A DNA stretch of 49,498 nucleotides from an uncultured Faecalicatena sp. (GCA_948468385.1 CAOKHZ010000030.1:1-49498), one strand, 5' to 3'. Positions 7,740 to 17,424 are shown, numbered from the stretch's first letter. Numbers and translations are program-made. Notes: generated by a model from the letters alone, not told the origin.

Positions 7740-10700
7740 ATGAATTCAAATGCATTACATACACTGGGGATAGACATCGGCTCCACGACAGTCAAAATCG
7801 CCATTCTGGATGCCGAGAATCACGTATTGTTTTCTGATTACGAGCGACATTTCGCCAACATCCAGGAGACCCTCTCCGGGCTTTTGGAAAAGGCGATTGC
7901 AAAGCTTGGCAAGGTCTGGGCCGCCCCGGTCATCACCGGATCTGGCGGTCTTTCTCTGGCCAACCATTTAAACGTACCTTTCGTACAAGAGGTCATCGCC
8001 GTATCGACCGCCCTGCAGTCTTATGCCCCGCAAACCGACGTGGCCATCGAGCTTGGCGGCGAGGATGCCAAAATCATTTATTTCGAGGGTGGGAACGTGG
8101 AACAACGGATGAACGGCGTCTGCGCGGGCGGCACGGGATCCTTTATCGATCAGATGGCCTCCCTGCTCCAGACGGACGCTTCAGGGCTGAACGAATACGC
8201 AAAAAATTACCATGCTCTCTACTCGATTGCCGCCCGTTGCGGCGTGTTTGCCAAGACCGACATCCAGCCCTTGATTAATGACGGAGCAGCCAAGGAAGAC
8301 CTGGCCGCCTCTATTTTTCAGGCCGTCGTCAACCAGACCATCAGCGGCCTGGCCTGCGGCAAGCCGATTCGCGGACACGTGGCCTTCTTAGGCGGCCCTT
8401 TGCACTTTTTATCCGAGCTGCGCGCCGCCTTCGTCCGCACGTTGAAGCTGGACGACGAACACGCCGTCACGCCGGACGACTCGCACTTGTTCGCCGCCAT
8501 CGGTTCCGCCTTAAGTTCCAAAAAAGAAGAGTTCGTCTCGCTTGCCGAGATGCAAAAACGTCTGGACGGCAAAATCCAGTTGGAGTTTGAAGTGGAACGG
8601 ATGGAACCTTTGTTTGAATCAGAAGAGGACTATGCGCGTTTTAAAGACCGCCACGACCGCCATCAGGTTCCCATGAAGGATCTTTCCACTTATTCTGGAA
8701 AAGCTTTTTTGGGAATTGATGCCGGTTCCACGACGACCAAGGCCGCCCTCGTCGGCGAGGACGGTTCCTTGTTGTACTCCTTTTACCACAATAACGACGG
8801 CGACCCGTTGGGAACGTCCATCGCCGCCATCAAGGACATTTACGCCAAACTTCCAGACGACGTTGAAATCGTCCATTCCTGCTCCACGGGGTACGGCGAG
8901 GCACTGATCAAGGCCGCCCTCCTCTTGGACGAAGGCGAGGTCGAAACCGTGTCACATTACTACGCGGCATCCTATTTCGAACCAGACGTGGACTGCATTT
9001 TGGATATCGGCGGTCAAGACATGAAATGTATCAAGATTAAAAATCAGACTGTGGACAGCGTCCAGCTTAACGAGGCTTGTTCCTCCGGTTGTGGTTCGTT
9101 TATCGAGACGTTTGCCAAATCTCTGAATTATTCAGTACAAGACTTCGCGAAAGAGGCCTTGTTTGCCAAACATCCGATCGACCTCGGCACTCGCTGTACG
9201 GTATTTATGAACTCCAAGGTAAAGCAGGCGCAAAAAGAAGGGGCCGAGGTGGCCGACATTTCCGCCGGACTCGCCTACTCCGTCATCAAGAACGCATTGT
9301 TCAAGGTAATCAAGGTTTCCGACGCGTCGGAACTGGGCAGACATATCGTCGTGCAAGGCGGCACGTTCTACAACAACGCCGTATTGCGCAGCTTTGAGAA
9401 AATCGCAAACTGCGAGGCCATCCGCCCGGACATCGCCGGCACGATGGGCGCCTTCGGCGCGGCCTTGATTGCCCGCGAACGCTACACGGAGTGCGAAGGA
9501 ACGACCATGCTCTCAGCCGAGGAAATTGACGCGCTTACGTACTCCGCCACGATGACCAAGTGCAAGGGATGTACGAACAACTGCCGTCTGACCGTCAACC
9601 ATTTCAGCGGCAACCGCAAGTTCATCACCGGAAACCGCTGCGAACGGGGGCTCGGCAAGGAAAAAAAGGATAACCGCATGCCGAACCTTTTCACCTACAA
9701 GCTGAAACGTTACTTCGGCTACGAACCCCTTTCGGAAAGCGAAGCCAGACGAGGTATCATTGGCATCCCACGCGTATTGAACATGTATGAAAACTATCCA
9801 TTCTGGTTCACGTTTTTCACCGAACTGGGATTTCGCGTCGTGGTCTCCCCAGCCTCGACCAAGAAAATATATTCGCTTGGCATCGAGTCCATTCCCAGCG
9901 AATCCGAGTGCTACCCGGCGAAATTGGCGCATGGACACGTGCAATGGCTGATCGACCAGGGAATCGAGCACATTTTTTACCCTTCGATTCCTTATGAACG
10001 AAAAGAATTCGATGAGGCAAACAATCATTACAACTGCCCGATTGTCACTTCCTATCCGGAAAATATCAAGAACAACATGGACGCCATCGTAAATGGCGAA
10101 GTAGACTTCATTCACCCATTTTTGAATTTTGAGAGCGAGGACACCATCTCCTTCAAACTGATTGACGAATTGTCTGAGAAATTCTCGCTGACTGCGGACG
10201 AAATCAAGTCCGCCGTGCACGCCGCCTGGGTGGAACTTGAAAATTGCCGAAACGACATGCGCAAAAAGGGCGAAGAGACGCTGGCATTCTTGAAGGAGAC
10301 GGGCAACCGGGGCATCGTGTTGGCCGGCAGGCCATATCATATTGATCCGGAGGTCAACCATGGACTGCCGGAGCTGATTACCTCGTACCACGTCGCCGTG
10401 CTGACGGAGGATTCCATCTCGCATTTGAACCCGGCCGAACGCCCGCTGAACGTGATGGACCAGTGGATGTACCATTCACGGTTGTATGCGGCGGCAAACT
10501 ACGTCAAGACGGTTGACAACCTGGATCTGATTCAACTGAATTCATTCGGCTGCGGACTGGATGCCGTGACCACCGACCAGGTTGCAGACATCCTGACAAA
10601 CTCAGATAAGATATATACCTCCTTGAAGATTGACGAGGTCAACAACCTCGGCGCGGCCCGCATTCGCGTCCGCTCTCTTTTAGCGGCCATCCGCGTCCGC

Positions 10701-12173
10701 GAACGTCGCAGGGAAAAACGCGTCATTCATACTGCCGCCATCGAAAAAGTGCCTTTCACCAAGGAGATGAAAGCACAGAACTATACCATCCTCTGCCCGC
10801 AAATGTCACCGATGCATTTTGAAATCATCGAGCCGGCGTTTCGTGCTTCGGGATACAACCTCGAGGTGCTGCCAAACGACAACAAGCAGGCTGTGGACGT
10901 CGGCCTGAAATACGTGAACAACGATGCTTGTTATCCTTCCCTGATTGTCGTGGGACAGATTATGGACGCAATTTTATCGGGTCGCTACGACACGGACAAA
11001 TTAGCCGTCATCATCACGCAAACCGGCGGTGGCTGTCGCGCGTCCAACTATATCGGGTTTATCCGCCGGGCATTGAAGAAAGCCGGATACTTGCACATCC
11101 CGGTCATCTCGCTGAACCTAAGCGGGCTGGAGGGCAACCCAGGCTTTCGCCTCACGCCTCCGCTCGTGTTGCGCGGCATTTACGGACTGGTATTTGGTGA
11201 CATTTTCATGAAATGCGTCTACCGGATGCGCCCTTACGAAGCCGTTCCAGGCACGACGGACGCATTGCACCGCAAATGGGCGGAAAAATGCAAGTCATTC
11301 GTGTCCAAAGGCTATCCTTCCCGCCGCGCGTTCAAAAAAATGTGCGCGGACATCATTCGAGAATTCGACGAGATTGAGACAATTGACGTGAAAAAACCGC
11401 GCGTCGGCGTGGTAGGAGAAATTTTAGTGAAATTTTTGCCTGCGGCCAACAACCACCTCGTCGAACTTCTGGAAAGAGAAGGAGCCGAGGCCGTCGTTCC
11501 TGACTTGATGGACTTTTTGCAATACTGCTTCTACAACCAGCACTTTAAAGTGTCAGACCTTGGCTTCGCCAAGTCCAAGGCCAAGATTGCCGACCTCGGA
11601 ATCGCACTTCTGGAATGGTTCCGCGCCCCCGCCAACAAGGCGTATCAGGCGAGCAAGCACTTTGAGCCGACCACTCCGATTGAACGGCTGGCACAAATGG
11701 CTTCCGAAATCGTGTCCATTGGCAACCAAACCGGGGAAGGATGGTTTTTGACCGGGGAAATGCTGGAACTGATTCACGACGGCGCAGGCAACATCGTCTG
11801 CACGCAGCCATTTGCCTGCCTGCCAAACCACGTTGTCGGCAAAGGAGTAATAAAAGAATTGCGCAGGCTTTACCCCCAGTCCAACGTGGTGGCCATTGAT
11901 TTCGACCCAGGTGCCAGCGAGGTAAATCAGTTGAACCGTATCAAGCTGATGCTTTCGACCGCAAACAAAAATCTGGAACGTGAATTGGCCGAAGAAACAC
12001 AAGAAACATCGGCCGAGGATGAGATAAAAAAAGTATCATTGACAGACGAATTACAAAAAACAATCCAGAAAACGGCGGCGACACTGCACGAGGCACAGCA
12101 AAACATAGCAACGGCCGACGAGTTCCAACAGAATGGATTGACAAATGACACGCATAAGACTGCAACGGCTTAA
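7740..12173 (+). CDS. 2-hydroxyacyl-CoA dehydratase activase-type fusion protein (BcrA/BadF tandem ATPase + DUF2229 + HgdB-like)
   Basis: 1477 aa. Two ASKHA ATPase domains in tandem (about 8-265 and 320-575) begin [15 protein letters not shown] and [15 protein letters not shown]. Each keeps both cysteines that bind the bridging 4Fe-4S cluster in dimeric activases: VCAGGTGSF with RCGVFAKTD, and ACSSGCGSF with RCTVFMNSK, so one chain may mimic the dimer. A CKGCTNNC cluster (about 625) and a DUF2229 region (about 660-880) follow, then an HgdB-like region with NNDACYPS and [10 protein letters not shown] (about 1065-1105). The last 60 residues are a polar, low-complexity tail. The family activates radical dehydratases by ATP-driven electron transfer; the substrate here is unknown and no dehydratase genes are nearby. 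The ATG at 7740 follows GAGGGATACC; the ATG at 7728 overlaps that site and is rejected. Confidence 0.9.
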   Translation: MNSNALHTLGIDIGSTTVKIAILDAENHVLFSDYERHFANIQETLSGLLEKAIAKLGKVWAAPVITGSGGLSLANHLNVPFVQEVIAVSTALQSYAPQTDVAIELGGEDAKIIYFEGGNVEQRMNGVCAGGTGSFIDQMASLLQTDASGLNEYAKNYHALYSIAARCGVFAKTDIQPLINDGAAKEDLAASIFQAVVNQTISGLACGKPIRGHVAFLGGPLHFLSELRAAFVRTLKLDDEHAVTPDDSHLFAAIGSALSSKKEEFVSLAEMQKRLDGKIQLEFEVERMEPLFESEEDYARFKDRHDRHQVPMKDLSTYSGKAFLGIDAGSTTTKAALVGEDGSLLYSFYHNNDGDPLGTSIAAIKDIYAKLPDDVEIVHSCSTGYGEALIKAALLLDEGEVETVSHYYAASYFEPDVDCILDIGGQDMKCIKIKNQTVDSVQLNEACSSGCGSFIETFAKSLNYSVQDFAKEALFAKHPIDLGTRCTVFMNSKVKQAQKEGAEVADISAGLAYSVIKNALFKVIKVSDASELGRHIVVQGGTFYNNAVLRSFEKIANCEAIRPDIAGTMGAFGAALIARERYTECEGTTMLSAEEIDALTYSATMTKCKGCTNNCRLTVNHFSGNRKFITGNRCERGLGKEKKDNRMPNLFTYKLKRYFGYEPLSESEARRGIIGIPRVLNMYENYPFWFTFFTELGFRVVVSPASTKKIYSLGIESIPSESECYPAKLAHGHVQWLIDQGIEHIFYPSIPYERKEFDEANNHYNCPIVTSYPENIKNNMDAIVNGEVDFIHPFLNFESEDTISFKLIDELSEKFSLTADEIKSAVHAAWVELENCRNDMRKKGEETLAFLKETGNRGIVLAGRPYHIDPEVNHGLPELITSYHVAVLTEDSISHLNPAERPLNVMDQWMYHSRLYAAANYVKTVDNLDLIQLNSFGCGLDAVTTDQVADILTNSDKIYTSLKIDEVNNLGAARIRVRSLLAAIRVRERRREKRVIHTAAIEKVPFTKEMKAQNYTILCPQMSPMHFEIIEPAFRASGYNLEVLPNDNKQAVDVGLKYVNNDACYPSLIVVGQIMDAILSGRYDTDKLAVIITQTGGGCRASNYIGFIRRALKKAGYLHIPVISLNLSGLEGNPGFRLTPPLVLRGIYGLVFGDIFMKCVYRMRPYEAVPGTTDALHRKWAEKCKSFVSKGYPSRRAFKKMCADIIREFDEIETIDVKKPRVGVVGEILVKFLPAANNHLVELLEREGAEAVVPDLMDFLQYCFYNQHFKVSDLGFAKSKAKIADLGIALLEWFRAPANKAYQASKHFEPTTPIERLAQMASEIVSIGNQTGEGWFLTGEMLELIHDGAGNIVCTQPFACLPNHVVGKGVIKELRRLYPQSNVVAIDFDPGASEVNQLNRIKLMLSTANKNLERELAEETQETSAEDEIKKVSLTDELQKTIQKTAATLHEAQQNIATADEFQQNGLTNDTHKTATA

Positions 12174-12208
12174 AGCATGAAATAGATATAGGCATGAGAT
12201 AGATATAA

Positions 12209-12254
12209 CGAATCGAAAAAAGAGACACCCCACGGTGCCTCTTTTTTCGATTCG
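12209..12254. terminator. Bidirectional terminator between activase and chemoreceptor genes
   Basis: A long palindrome: CGAATCGAAAAAAGAG pairs with CTCTTTTTTCGATTCG, with ACC/GGT at the tip. The A and T runs inside the stem suit termination on both strands of the convergent genes. Confidence 0.85.
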
Positions 12255-12333
12255 ACATACATCAAGACTTTATGGTCTTTCTCGTACCCCGAACTATAAA
12301 TTTTGTTACGTTCCACGCTTCGCCTACCATCTT

Positions 12334-13983
12334 CTAACGCTTCAACTGGAACCGATTCGTCTGAGACTGAAGCAAGTGCGCCTGATCAAACAGCTCGGTG
12401 CTGACCGCCGCTGCTTCCTCACTGCTGGCCGAATTCGTTTGTACGACCGCAGAAATCTGCTTGATGCTCTCGGTCACTTCCATGATGGACTCTGCCTCAC
12501 CGCGTACCGCGTCGGCAATAATGCCGATGTCGCTATTAGAATTCGTCACCAAATCCAATGTCTTATTCAACGTGCCGGAAACGTCGTCAACAATCTCACT
12601 GCCTCGATTTGTAGCCCTGACACAATTGTCAATCAATTCCTTCGTAGCCTTGGCCGCCTGATCGGACTGTGCCGCCAAGCTACGTACCTCGTCAGCCACC
12701 ACGGCAAAGCCTTTTCCTGCCGAGCCGGCCCTCGCCGCCTCAACGGCCGCGTTCAATGCCAAGATGTTCGTCTGGAACGCAATATTCTCAATCGTGGCAA
12801 TAATCTGTCCGATTTGACGCGAAGTATTGCTGATATCAGCCATGGCAGAAACCATCTGCTCCATCTGCTCGCCACTGGCAGAAACTTGTTCTCCCGTCAA
12901 ACGAGCATGCTCCTGAGCCTTGGATGCCACTTCCACGTTATCCTTCGCCCGGTTGGACAAATCATCCAAAACCCTATACAAATCCTGAATGGACGCGGAC
13001 TGCTCCGTCGCACCCTGCGCCAAGGACTGCGAACTGCTCGAAAGCTGTTCCGCGTTCGTAGAGATACGGCGCTCCGCCTGCCCAATCTGATCCAAGGCAT
13101 TGGACAAGGTGGTCGTAAAGCTGTCAATAGACGATTGGATGGAACTGAAATCCCCAATATAATTTGCAGAAGTCCGAACATTGAAATTCCCGTTCGAAAG
13201 CTCGCTCATGATACGGTTGATGTCTTTCACGTAACTCTCGATCAGTTCCATGGACTCCTTCAAGGTGTTTACCAAATCGCCCAACTCATCCTCCGAACTA
13301 TAAGCCAAATCCAGTTCCAAATGCCCTTCCTGAAGAACCCTGCTGCTGTTGGTAATGCTTATAATCGGTGCAACCACGCGCCGCAACACGTACTGCACCA
13401 AGCTAATCAGGCAAGCCAACGCCAAAACAAGGCAGACAAGACTAACAACGTTCATGCTAAATATGGTCTGCTCCATGCGCTGCTCGCTCGCGTCGCTCAG
13501 ACTCGTGCTCCGGTCTATCACGTCATCCAACATCCCCACCAAGGTGGAAAGATTGGCCTGAATCGTGTCTTGATAGTACTCTTGTGCCTCTTCTGGGTCT
13601 CTTTCCATCAATTCCAATACATACGTGGCAGACTCATGCAATTCCTTATGTAATGGCTCCATCTGAGTACGTAATGCCAAAATCTCCGCATCTTCCGTGC
13701 CGGCCTCTCCATAAAGCCACTGACCAAGAACGCAAGTCGTCGGATCAATGCTGCCGTTGAACTCCGTGCCCGCATACAAGGCATTACTTAAATTAGCTGC
13801 CCATTTATAATGCGCGGTCTCCGCTTGGTGCGCCCTATCCAGTACCGCGTTAGACGAAGCGGCATCAGCCTGGGTATTCTTGATGTTAAAAACATTGAAC
13901 GTAGTCGCGAAGCTCAGCAAGAGCGTAGCGGCAAGAGAGGCAATTACCCGAATTGCCACCAATTTTTTGATACTCTTTTTCAT
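12334..13983 (-). CDS. Methyl-accepting chemotaxis protein with extracytoplasmic CZB-like domain
   Basis: 549 aa chemoreceptor. TM1 is about residues 8-32 and TM2 about 190-212, followed by HAMP (about 212-265) and a long signalling helix pair with the conserved hairpin tip IAFQTNILALNAAVEAARAG and GKGFAVVADEVRSLA. The outside part (33-188) has a histidine in AHYKW, then CVLGQWLY and two later histidines in PLHKELHE, the pattern of the chemoreceptor zinc-binding (CZB) domain, which is more often cytoplasmic. It would pass a signal, possibly zinc-linked or redox-linked, to CheA/CheW. No flagellar or che genes are in the window. AGTGGAAGGGATGTGCACTT precedes the start; the promoter is unclear (TATAAT without a good -35). 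Confidence 0.93.
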   Translation of the reverse strand: MKKSIKKLVAIRVIASLAATLLLSFATTFNVFNIKNTQADAASSNAVLDRAHQAETAHYKWAANLSNALYAGTEFNGSIDPTTCVLGQWLYGEAGTEDAEILALRTQMEPLHKELHESATYVLELMERDPEEAQEYYQDTIQANLSTLVGMLDDVIDRSTSLSDASEQRMEQTIFSMNVVSLVCLVLALACLISLVQYVLRRVVAPIISITNSSRVLQEGHLELDLAYSSEDELGDLVNTLKESMELIESYVKDINRIMSELSNGNFNVRTSANYIGDFSSIQSSIDSFTTTLSNALDQIGQAERRISTNAEQLSSSSQSLAQGATEQSASIQDLYRVLDDLSNRAKDNVEVASKAQEHARLTGEQVSASGEQMEQMVSAMADISNTSRQIGQIIATIENIAFQTNILALNAAVEAARAGSAGKGFAVVADEVRSLAAQSDQAAKATKELIDNCVRATNRGSEIVDDVSGTLNKTLDLVTNSNSDIGIIADAVRGEAESIMEVTESIKQISAVVQTNSASSEEAAAVSTELFDQAHLLQSQTNRFQLKR

Positions 13984-14188
13984 AAGTGCACATCCCTTCC
14001 ACTTCTAAATTATAACTAGAAATGCTGTTACTCAGTCATTCCACACTGTATCTATGATACACCAGACCGCGCAATTTTGCAATGCCAAATTTGCTTTTTC
14101 ACAATTTTTTTCTCCCTTAATACGCCTTTTTTCGCTTTACGTTTTCCTTTTTTGCCCCCTCCCTGCCCCTCCTTTTTATTCTCAGAAC

Positions 14189-14230
14189 AAAAAAACACCA
14201 GAAACCGTTGATTTTACGGTATCTGGTGCT
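14189..14230 (-). terminator. Rho-independent terminator after tRNA-Leu
   Basis: On the minus strand CACCAGATACCGT pairs with ACGGTTTCTGGTG (one mismatch) and is followed by seven T. Confidence 0.88.
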
Positions 14231-14240
14231 ATCAGTTTAA

Positions 14241-14324
14241 TGCGGAAGATGGGACTTGAACCCACACAGCTCGAAAGCTACAAGATCCTTAGTCTTGCTC
14301 GTCTGCCAGTTCCGACACTTCCGC
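14241..14324 (-). tRNA. tRNA-Leu(AAG)
   Basis: 84 nt. Acceptor GCGGAAG pairs with CTTCCGC, discriminator A, no encoded CCA. The anticodon stem CAAGA/TCTTG closes the loop CTAAGGA, so the anticodon is AAG. A long variable arm (AGCTTTCGAGCT) is the class II feature expected for leucine, and the T arm contains TTCAAGT. Adenine at position 34 would need deamination to inosine to read codons other than CTT. Confidence 0.92.
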
Positions 14325-14332
14325 AAGCCGTA

Positions 14333-14348
14333 GCATGATTACTCATGC
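14333..14348 (-). promoter_or_regulatory. Small hairpin in tRNA-Leu leader
   Basis: GCATGA and TCATGC with a 4-nt loop, between the promoter and the tRNA, at about +4 to +20 of the primary transcript. It occupies the same position as the tRNA-Val leader hairpin. Confidence 0.45.
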
Positions 14349-14358
14349 CACAAATGAT

Positions 14359-14387
14359 ATAATACTATTTAATGAAAGAATTGTCAA
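14359..14387 (-). promoter_or_regulatory. Sigma-A promoter for tRNA-Leu
   Basis: TTGACA (14382-14387) and TATTAT (14359-14364), 17-bp spacer. Confidence 0.85.
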
Positions 14388-14444
14388 TTGATTTTTTTTA
14401 ATCTCATAAAAATCAACCTTAGTTATCGCCCATGGAAACCAACC

Positions 14445-14801
14445 TTACGCCAGCTTCTCCTTGGCCAATTCCGTCAACGTCACGAAGCCTTCCTTGTCAT
14501 TTACCGCCATCTCGGCCAACATCTTTCTGTTGATGTCCACGTCGGCCAGCTTCAGTCCATGCATGAACTTGCTATAAGACAAGCCATTCAATCTTGCCGC
14601 CGCGTTGATACGGGCAATCCAAAGTCTCCTCATCTCGCGCTTACGTTGCTTTCTACCTGCGTAGGAAGACGCAAGAGCCCTCATCACGGACTGCTTCGCA
14701 ACCCTATACTGTTTTGAGCGTGCTCCCCTATATCCCTTTGCCAGCTTCAATACTCTGTTATGTTTTTTTCTCGCGTTCATTCCGCCTTTGATACGTGCCA
14801 T
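14445..14801 (-). CDS. rplT: 50S ribosomal protein L20
   Basis: 118 aa, the usual length. It starts [19 protein letters not shown] and has the basic N-terminal arm ([12 protein letters not shown]) that binds 23S rRNA early in 50S assembly; in Bacillus, L20 also represses its own operon through the leader RNA. Last gene of the infC-rpmI-rplT operon, 42 nt after rpmI. AGGAGG lies before the ATG. No convincing terminator is seen between it and the tRNA-Leu promoter. Confidence 0.98.
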   Translation of the reverse strand: MARIKGGMNARKKHNRVLKLAKGYRGARSKQYRVAKQSVMRALASSYAGRKQRKREMRRLWIARINAAARLNGLSYSKFMHGLKLADVDINRKMLAEMAVNDKEGFVTLTELAKEKLA

Positions 14802-14843
14802 TTCTTAATCCTCCTATTCTTACACCAATCTGCAACCGCGCCA

Positions 14844-15041
14844 TTATAAATACGGCAAAATTTTCTTCATGCTCTTTACGTTTGACTGGTCCATAATCGC
14901 GGACTTCCTCAGATTCCTCTTTCTCTTGCTCGTCTTCTTCGTTAAGATATGGCTCTTATAAGCTTTATTTCTTTTTAATTTTCCTGTACCCGTCTTTGTA
15001 AAGCGCTTCGCTGCCGCTCTGCTTGTTTTCATTTTTGGCAT
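14844..15041 (-). CDS. rpmI: 50S ribosomal protein L35
   Basis: 65 aa, the usual length. It starts [18 protein letters not shown], the typical basic L35 sequence. Middle gene of the operon between infC and rplT, with AAGGAGG before the ATG. Structural component of the large ribosomal subunit. Confidence 0.98.
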   Translation of the reverse strand: MPKMKTSRAAAKRFTKTGTGKLKRNKAYKSHILTKKTSKRKRNLRKSAIMDQSNVKSMKKILPYL

Positions 15042-15079
15042 GATAATATCCTCCTTATATACGTGCTTTGCTTATTCTT

Positions 15080-15586
15080 TTAACGTTTTACGGTTAAAAT
15101 CATACTCATGTTCCTGCCTTCCAGTTTCGCGGGTTTCTCAATTACGGCGACATCCGAAAGCAAATCGGCAAAATCATCCAGAATGTGCTTGCTCTGCTGC
15201 ACGTGCGCCATCTCCCTGCCGCGAAAACGCAAAGTTACCTTCACCTTGTTTCCTTTGGTGATGAACTTCTTCGCGTTATTCACTTTGGTATTCAAATCAT
15301 TCGTATCGATGTTCGGGGAAAGGCGTACTTCCTTGATTTCCACAATCTTCTGCTTCTTCTTGGCTTCCTTTTCTTTCCTGGTCAGCTCGTACTTATACTT
15401 TCCGTAATCGATAATCTTGCAGACCGGCGGTTTTGCCATCGGGGCAATCTTCACCAAATCCAGCTCCGCTTCCTGCGCCTTTTTATAAGCGTCCCTGGCG
15501 GACATAATTCCTAACTGTTCCCCATCCTCACCAATCAGACGAACCTCTTTGTCTCTGATTTGTTCGTTAATCATCAACTCGCTAAT
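15080..15586 (-). CDS. infC: Translation initiation factor IF-3, AUU start
   Basis: Binds the 30S subunit, prevents premature 50S joining and checks the initiator codon. I place the start at ATT (15586), giving 168 aa that begin MSELMINEQIRDKEVRL: GGAGG lies 9 nt upstream, while the TTG at 15577 and ATG at 15574 are too far from it. An AUU start is the classical self-limiting device of infC, since IF-3 discriminates against non-standard codons. The N domain (about 1-80, with KPPVCKIIDYGKYKYE), basic linker (KEKEAKKKQK) and C domain (GNKVKVTLRFRGREMAH) are all present. First gene of the operon, behind an attenuator leader. Confidence 0.96.
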   Translation of the reverse strand: MSELMINEQIRDKEVRLIGEDGEQLGIMSARDAYKKAQEAELDLVKIAPMAKPPVCKIIDYGKYKYELTRKEKEAKKKQKIVEIKEVRLSPNIDTNDLNTKVNNAKKFITKGNKVKVTLRFRGREMAHVQQSKHILDDFADLLSDVAVIEKPAKLEGRNMSMILTVKR

Positions 15587-15679
15587 TGTCGTATACCTCC
15601 GTTACATGAATTCCTTCAGGCTTCTTGGGATCCGTCCGAAAAAATCACCGTCCGAACCGCTCCCCTTTTGCGAGAAATG

Positions 15680-15706
15680 AAAAAGAGTGGAAACATATCC
15701 ACTCTC
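15680..15706 (-). terminator. Attenuator terminator in the infC operon leader
   Basis: On the minus strand AGAGTGGA pairs with TCCACTCT across a 6-nt loop and runs into TTTTT. It lies about 95 nt before the infC ATT codon, so it ends transcription inside the leader unless an alternative fold wins. Confidence 0.8.
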
Positions 15707-15819
15707 AATTCTCATAACAAGCACACCCATTCCGGATGTGTCCCATCAATCAATATCGAACCATAGGCACCCGATTATGCTATGGTGAGAGCGGATACTC
15801 TGCTTTCTTTTTCTCGTAC
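15685..15819 (-). promoter_or_regulatory. infC-rpmI-rplT leader, probably the L20-controlled leader
   Basis: About 135 nt between the promoter and the attenuator. It contains several self-complementary pieces (GCTCTCACCATAG with CTATGG, and ACACATCC with GGGTGT). The position and the closing terminator match the L20 leader of Firmicutes, where L20 binding favours the terminator. The class assignment is from context, not from a covariance match. Confidence 0.65.
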
Positions 15820-15825
15820 TTTGAT

Positions 15826-15854
15826 AATCTATCACATTTTCAGAAGGATGTCAA
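15826..15854 (-). promoter_or_regulatory. Sigma-A promoter for infC-rpmI-rplT
   Basis: TTGACA (15849-15854) and TAGATT (15826-15831), 17-bp spacer. Confidence 0.85.
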
Positions 15855-15913
15855 CCTTTTTTGAAAAAACTTTCTAATAACATAAACTTTAGGAAGTGAA
15901 AGGCCGTGATAGC

Positions 15914-15958
15914 AAAAGGCCGCCGCCCAATGTTTCGCGCATTGGAGCAACGGCCTTC
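15914..15958. terminator. Terminator after the GerA-like gene
   Basis: On the minus strand AAGGCCG and CCAATG pair with CATTGG and CGGCCTT in a long stem with an internal bulge, ending CTTTTG. It also blocks read-through from the opposite side. Confidence 0.65.
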
Positions 15959-15982
15959 TTTAAATTATACTCAAAATTATAC

Positions 15983-17371
15983 TCACGAATTTTTCCGCCT
16001 TTTCGCCGGTACCGTGGCGTTTAAGAAACTTTTCCCCGTAATCGTCTTGTTGAACACGACCGCCCCGATGCAAATCAGACAGCCAATGACGAACCCGACG
16101 AAGTTGAACGCCGCCGTCAATATCAAGAGCGTCAGCCGCATGAACTTGAGGGCGTATCCCAGTTCAAAGTTCGGCTGCGTGTAATCTGCCACGGCAACGA
16201 AGGCCATATAGAGCATCACCTCGCTGTTAAACCACCCCGACTTCACCGAAAACTCGCCCATCACGATACCTGCGATGACGCTAAGCGGCGTGCTTAGCAT
16301 GTTCGGCGTGTTCAAGGCGGCCAGCCGCAAGCCGTCAATTGACAGCTCCAAAATCAGGAACTGGTAAATCAACGAAATGTTGACCGTGTCTTGTATCGCC
16401 ACGAACTCAAATATTTCCGGCAAATACTCCAGGTTCTGCATGAAAAGCAGGAATATCGGGGTTAAAAACACCGTTCCAAGCGTGATCAACGCCCGCGAAA
16501 ATTTCAGGTACACGCCGGTGATTTTCGGAAAATAATAATCATTCGCCTCCTCTACCATGTCAAATACGGAGGTCGGCAATATCATCGCCGAGGGGGAATT
16601 ATCCACGAGGATGACGATCTTCCCCTCCAACAAGCAGGCCGCCGTCGTGTCCGGCCGCTCGGAAAACTTGAATTTCGGGAACGGGTCATACCATTTCCGC
16701 TTCAAAAGTGCCTCCGCGAGGCTTTGCTGGTTCATCGTCAACGCGTCAATCTTCACGTTGTTTATCATGTTGCGGAGCTTGTCAAGCATTTCCGGCTCGA
16801 TGCGGTCAGACATATAACAAATGGCGATGTCCGTCCGGGAGGCCTCGCCCGCCTCCACCATCTCCATCACCAGGTGCGGGTCGCGAATCCGCCGTCTTAT
16901 CAACGCCGTGTTAAACACGATGGTTTCCACGAAACCGTCACGCGAACCGCGAAGCGACTTGTCCTTGTCCGGCTCGTCCACGCTCCTGGCCGGATACGTC
17001 CGGCAGTCAATGGCGATGCACACCTCGTATCCCTCCAAAAACAAGCAGCTCATGCCCGAAAGGACGTTTCGCACGATGGCGTCATAATCCTTTATGATAT
17101 CCACCTCCACGTAAGGAATGAACTGCCTCGAAAACGCCGTGGCATCCTCAGGCATCTGATCCTTCGTGATTCGAAACATGGAATCCATGATTTTAAGCAT
17201 CGTCTCGTCTTTCGTGAATCCGTCAATAAAATAGAACACCGCGCGTTTTTCAGCGACCATGATGTCCCTGCGGATAATGTCAAAACTCTCCTTCACGGGG
17301 AGAATCTGCTCCATCTGCGCGATGTTCTCGTCAAAATTCGTTCCTACTTGTCCGATAATCTTTTCCTTCAT
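15983..17371 (-). CDS. GerA-family spore germination protein (SpoVAF-like)
   Basis: 462 aa, PF03323 type. A hydrophilic N-terminal half (to about 285) contains GSRDGFVETIVFNTALIRRRI, the family's best-conserved stretch written here up to RI, and is followed by about five membrane segments (from FSRALITLGTVFLTPIFLL on) and a basic tail KRRKNS. Such proteins sit in the spore inner membrane as the A subunit of germinant receptors or as SpoVAF. No B or C subunit genes are next to it, which favours an orphan or SpoVAF-like role. The ATG at 17371 is chosen; the frame runs 13 codons further, but through a palindrome. GGAGGG is upstream with a long gap (11-12 nt). A forespore-type promoter precedes it. 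Confidence 0.85.
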   Translation of the reverse strand: MKEKIIGQVGTNFDENIAQMEQILPVKESFDIIRRDIMVAEKRAVFYFIDGFTKDETMLKIMDSMFRITKDQMPEDATAFSRQFIPYVEVDIIKDYDAIVRNVLSGMSCLFLEGYEVCIAIDCRTYPARSVDEPDKDKSLRGSRDGFVETIVFNTALIRRRIRDPHLVMEMVEAGEASRTDIAICYMSDRIEPEMLDKLRNMINNVKIDALTMNQQSLAEALLKRKWYDPFPKFKFSERPDTTAACLLEGKIVILVDNSPSAMILPTSVFDMVEEANDYYFPKITGVYLKFSRALITLGTVFLTPIFLLFMQNLEYLPEIFEFVAIQDTVNISLIYQFLILELSIDGLRLAALNTPNMLSTPLSVIAGIVMGEFSVKSGWFNSEVMLYMAFVAVADYTQPNFELGYALKFMRLTLLILTAAFNFVGFVIGCLICIGAVVFNKTITGKSFLNATVPAKRRKNS

Positions 17372-17389
17372 CGAAATTCTATCCCTCCC

Positions 17390-17402
17390 GGTGCCAGGCA
17401 CC
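17390..17402. repeat. Palindrome GGTGCC-A-GGCACC
   Basis: A perfect 6-bp inverted repeat with one central base, between the forespore promoter and the GerA-like start, in a setting that reads TGAAAATGGTGCCTGGCACC on the minus strand. It resembles a short mobile or REP-type motif, and it would form part of the 5' leader. Confidence 0.5.
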
Positions 17403-17424
17403 ATTTTCACTGTCTAATAATGGA

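Noticed and set aside
9513-10475. 320-codon minus-strand frame inside the activase gene
   Set aside because: Antisense shadow; no Shine-Dalgarno, no recognisable domain.
12235-13653. 472-codon open frame on the plus strand antisense to the chemoreceptor
   Set aside because: Its product is rich in Arg, His and Leu, as expected from the complement of a coding strand, has no ribosome site and no family pattern. The chemoreceptor on the other strand is unmistakable.
14390-14440. Terminator after rplT from the TTGATTTTT / AAAAATCAA pair
   Set aside because: The stem is only A/T, with a long loop and no following T run, and the repeated TAAGGTTG is a direct repeat, not an inverted one.
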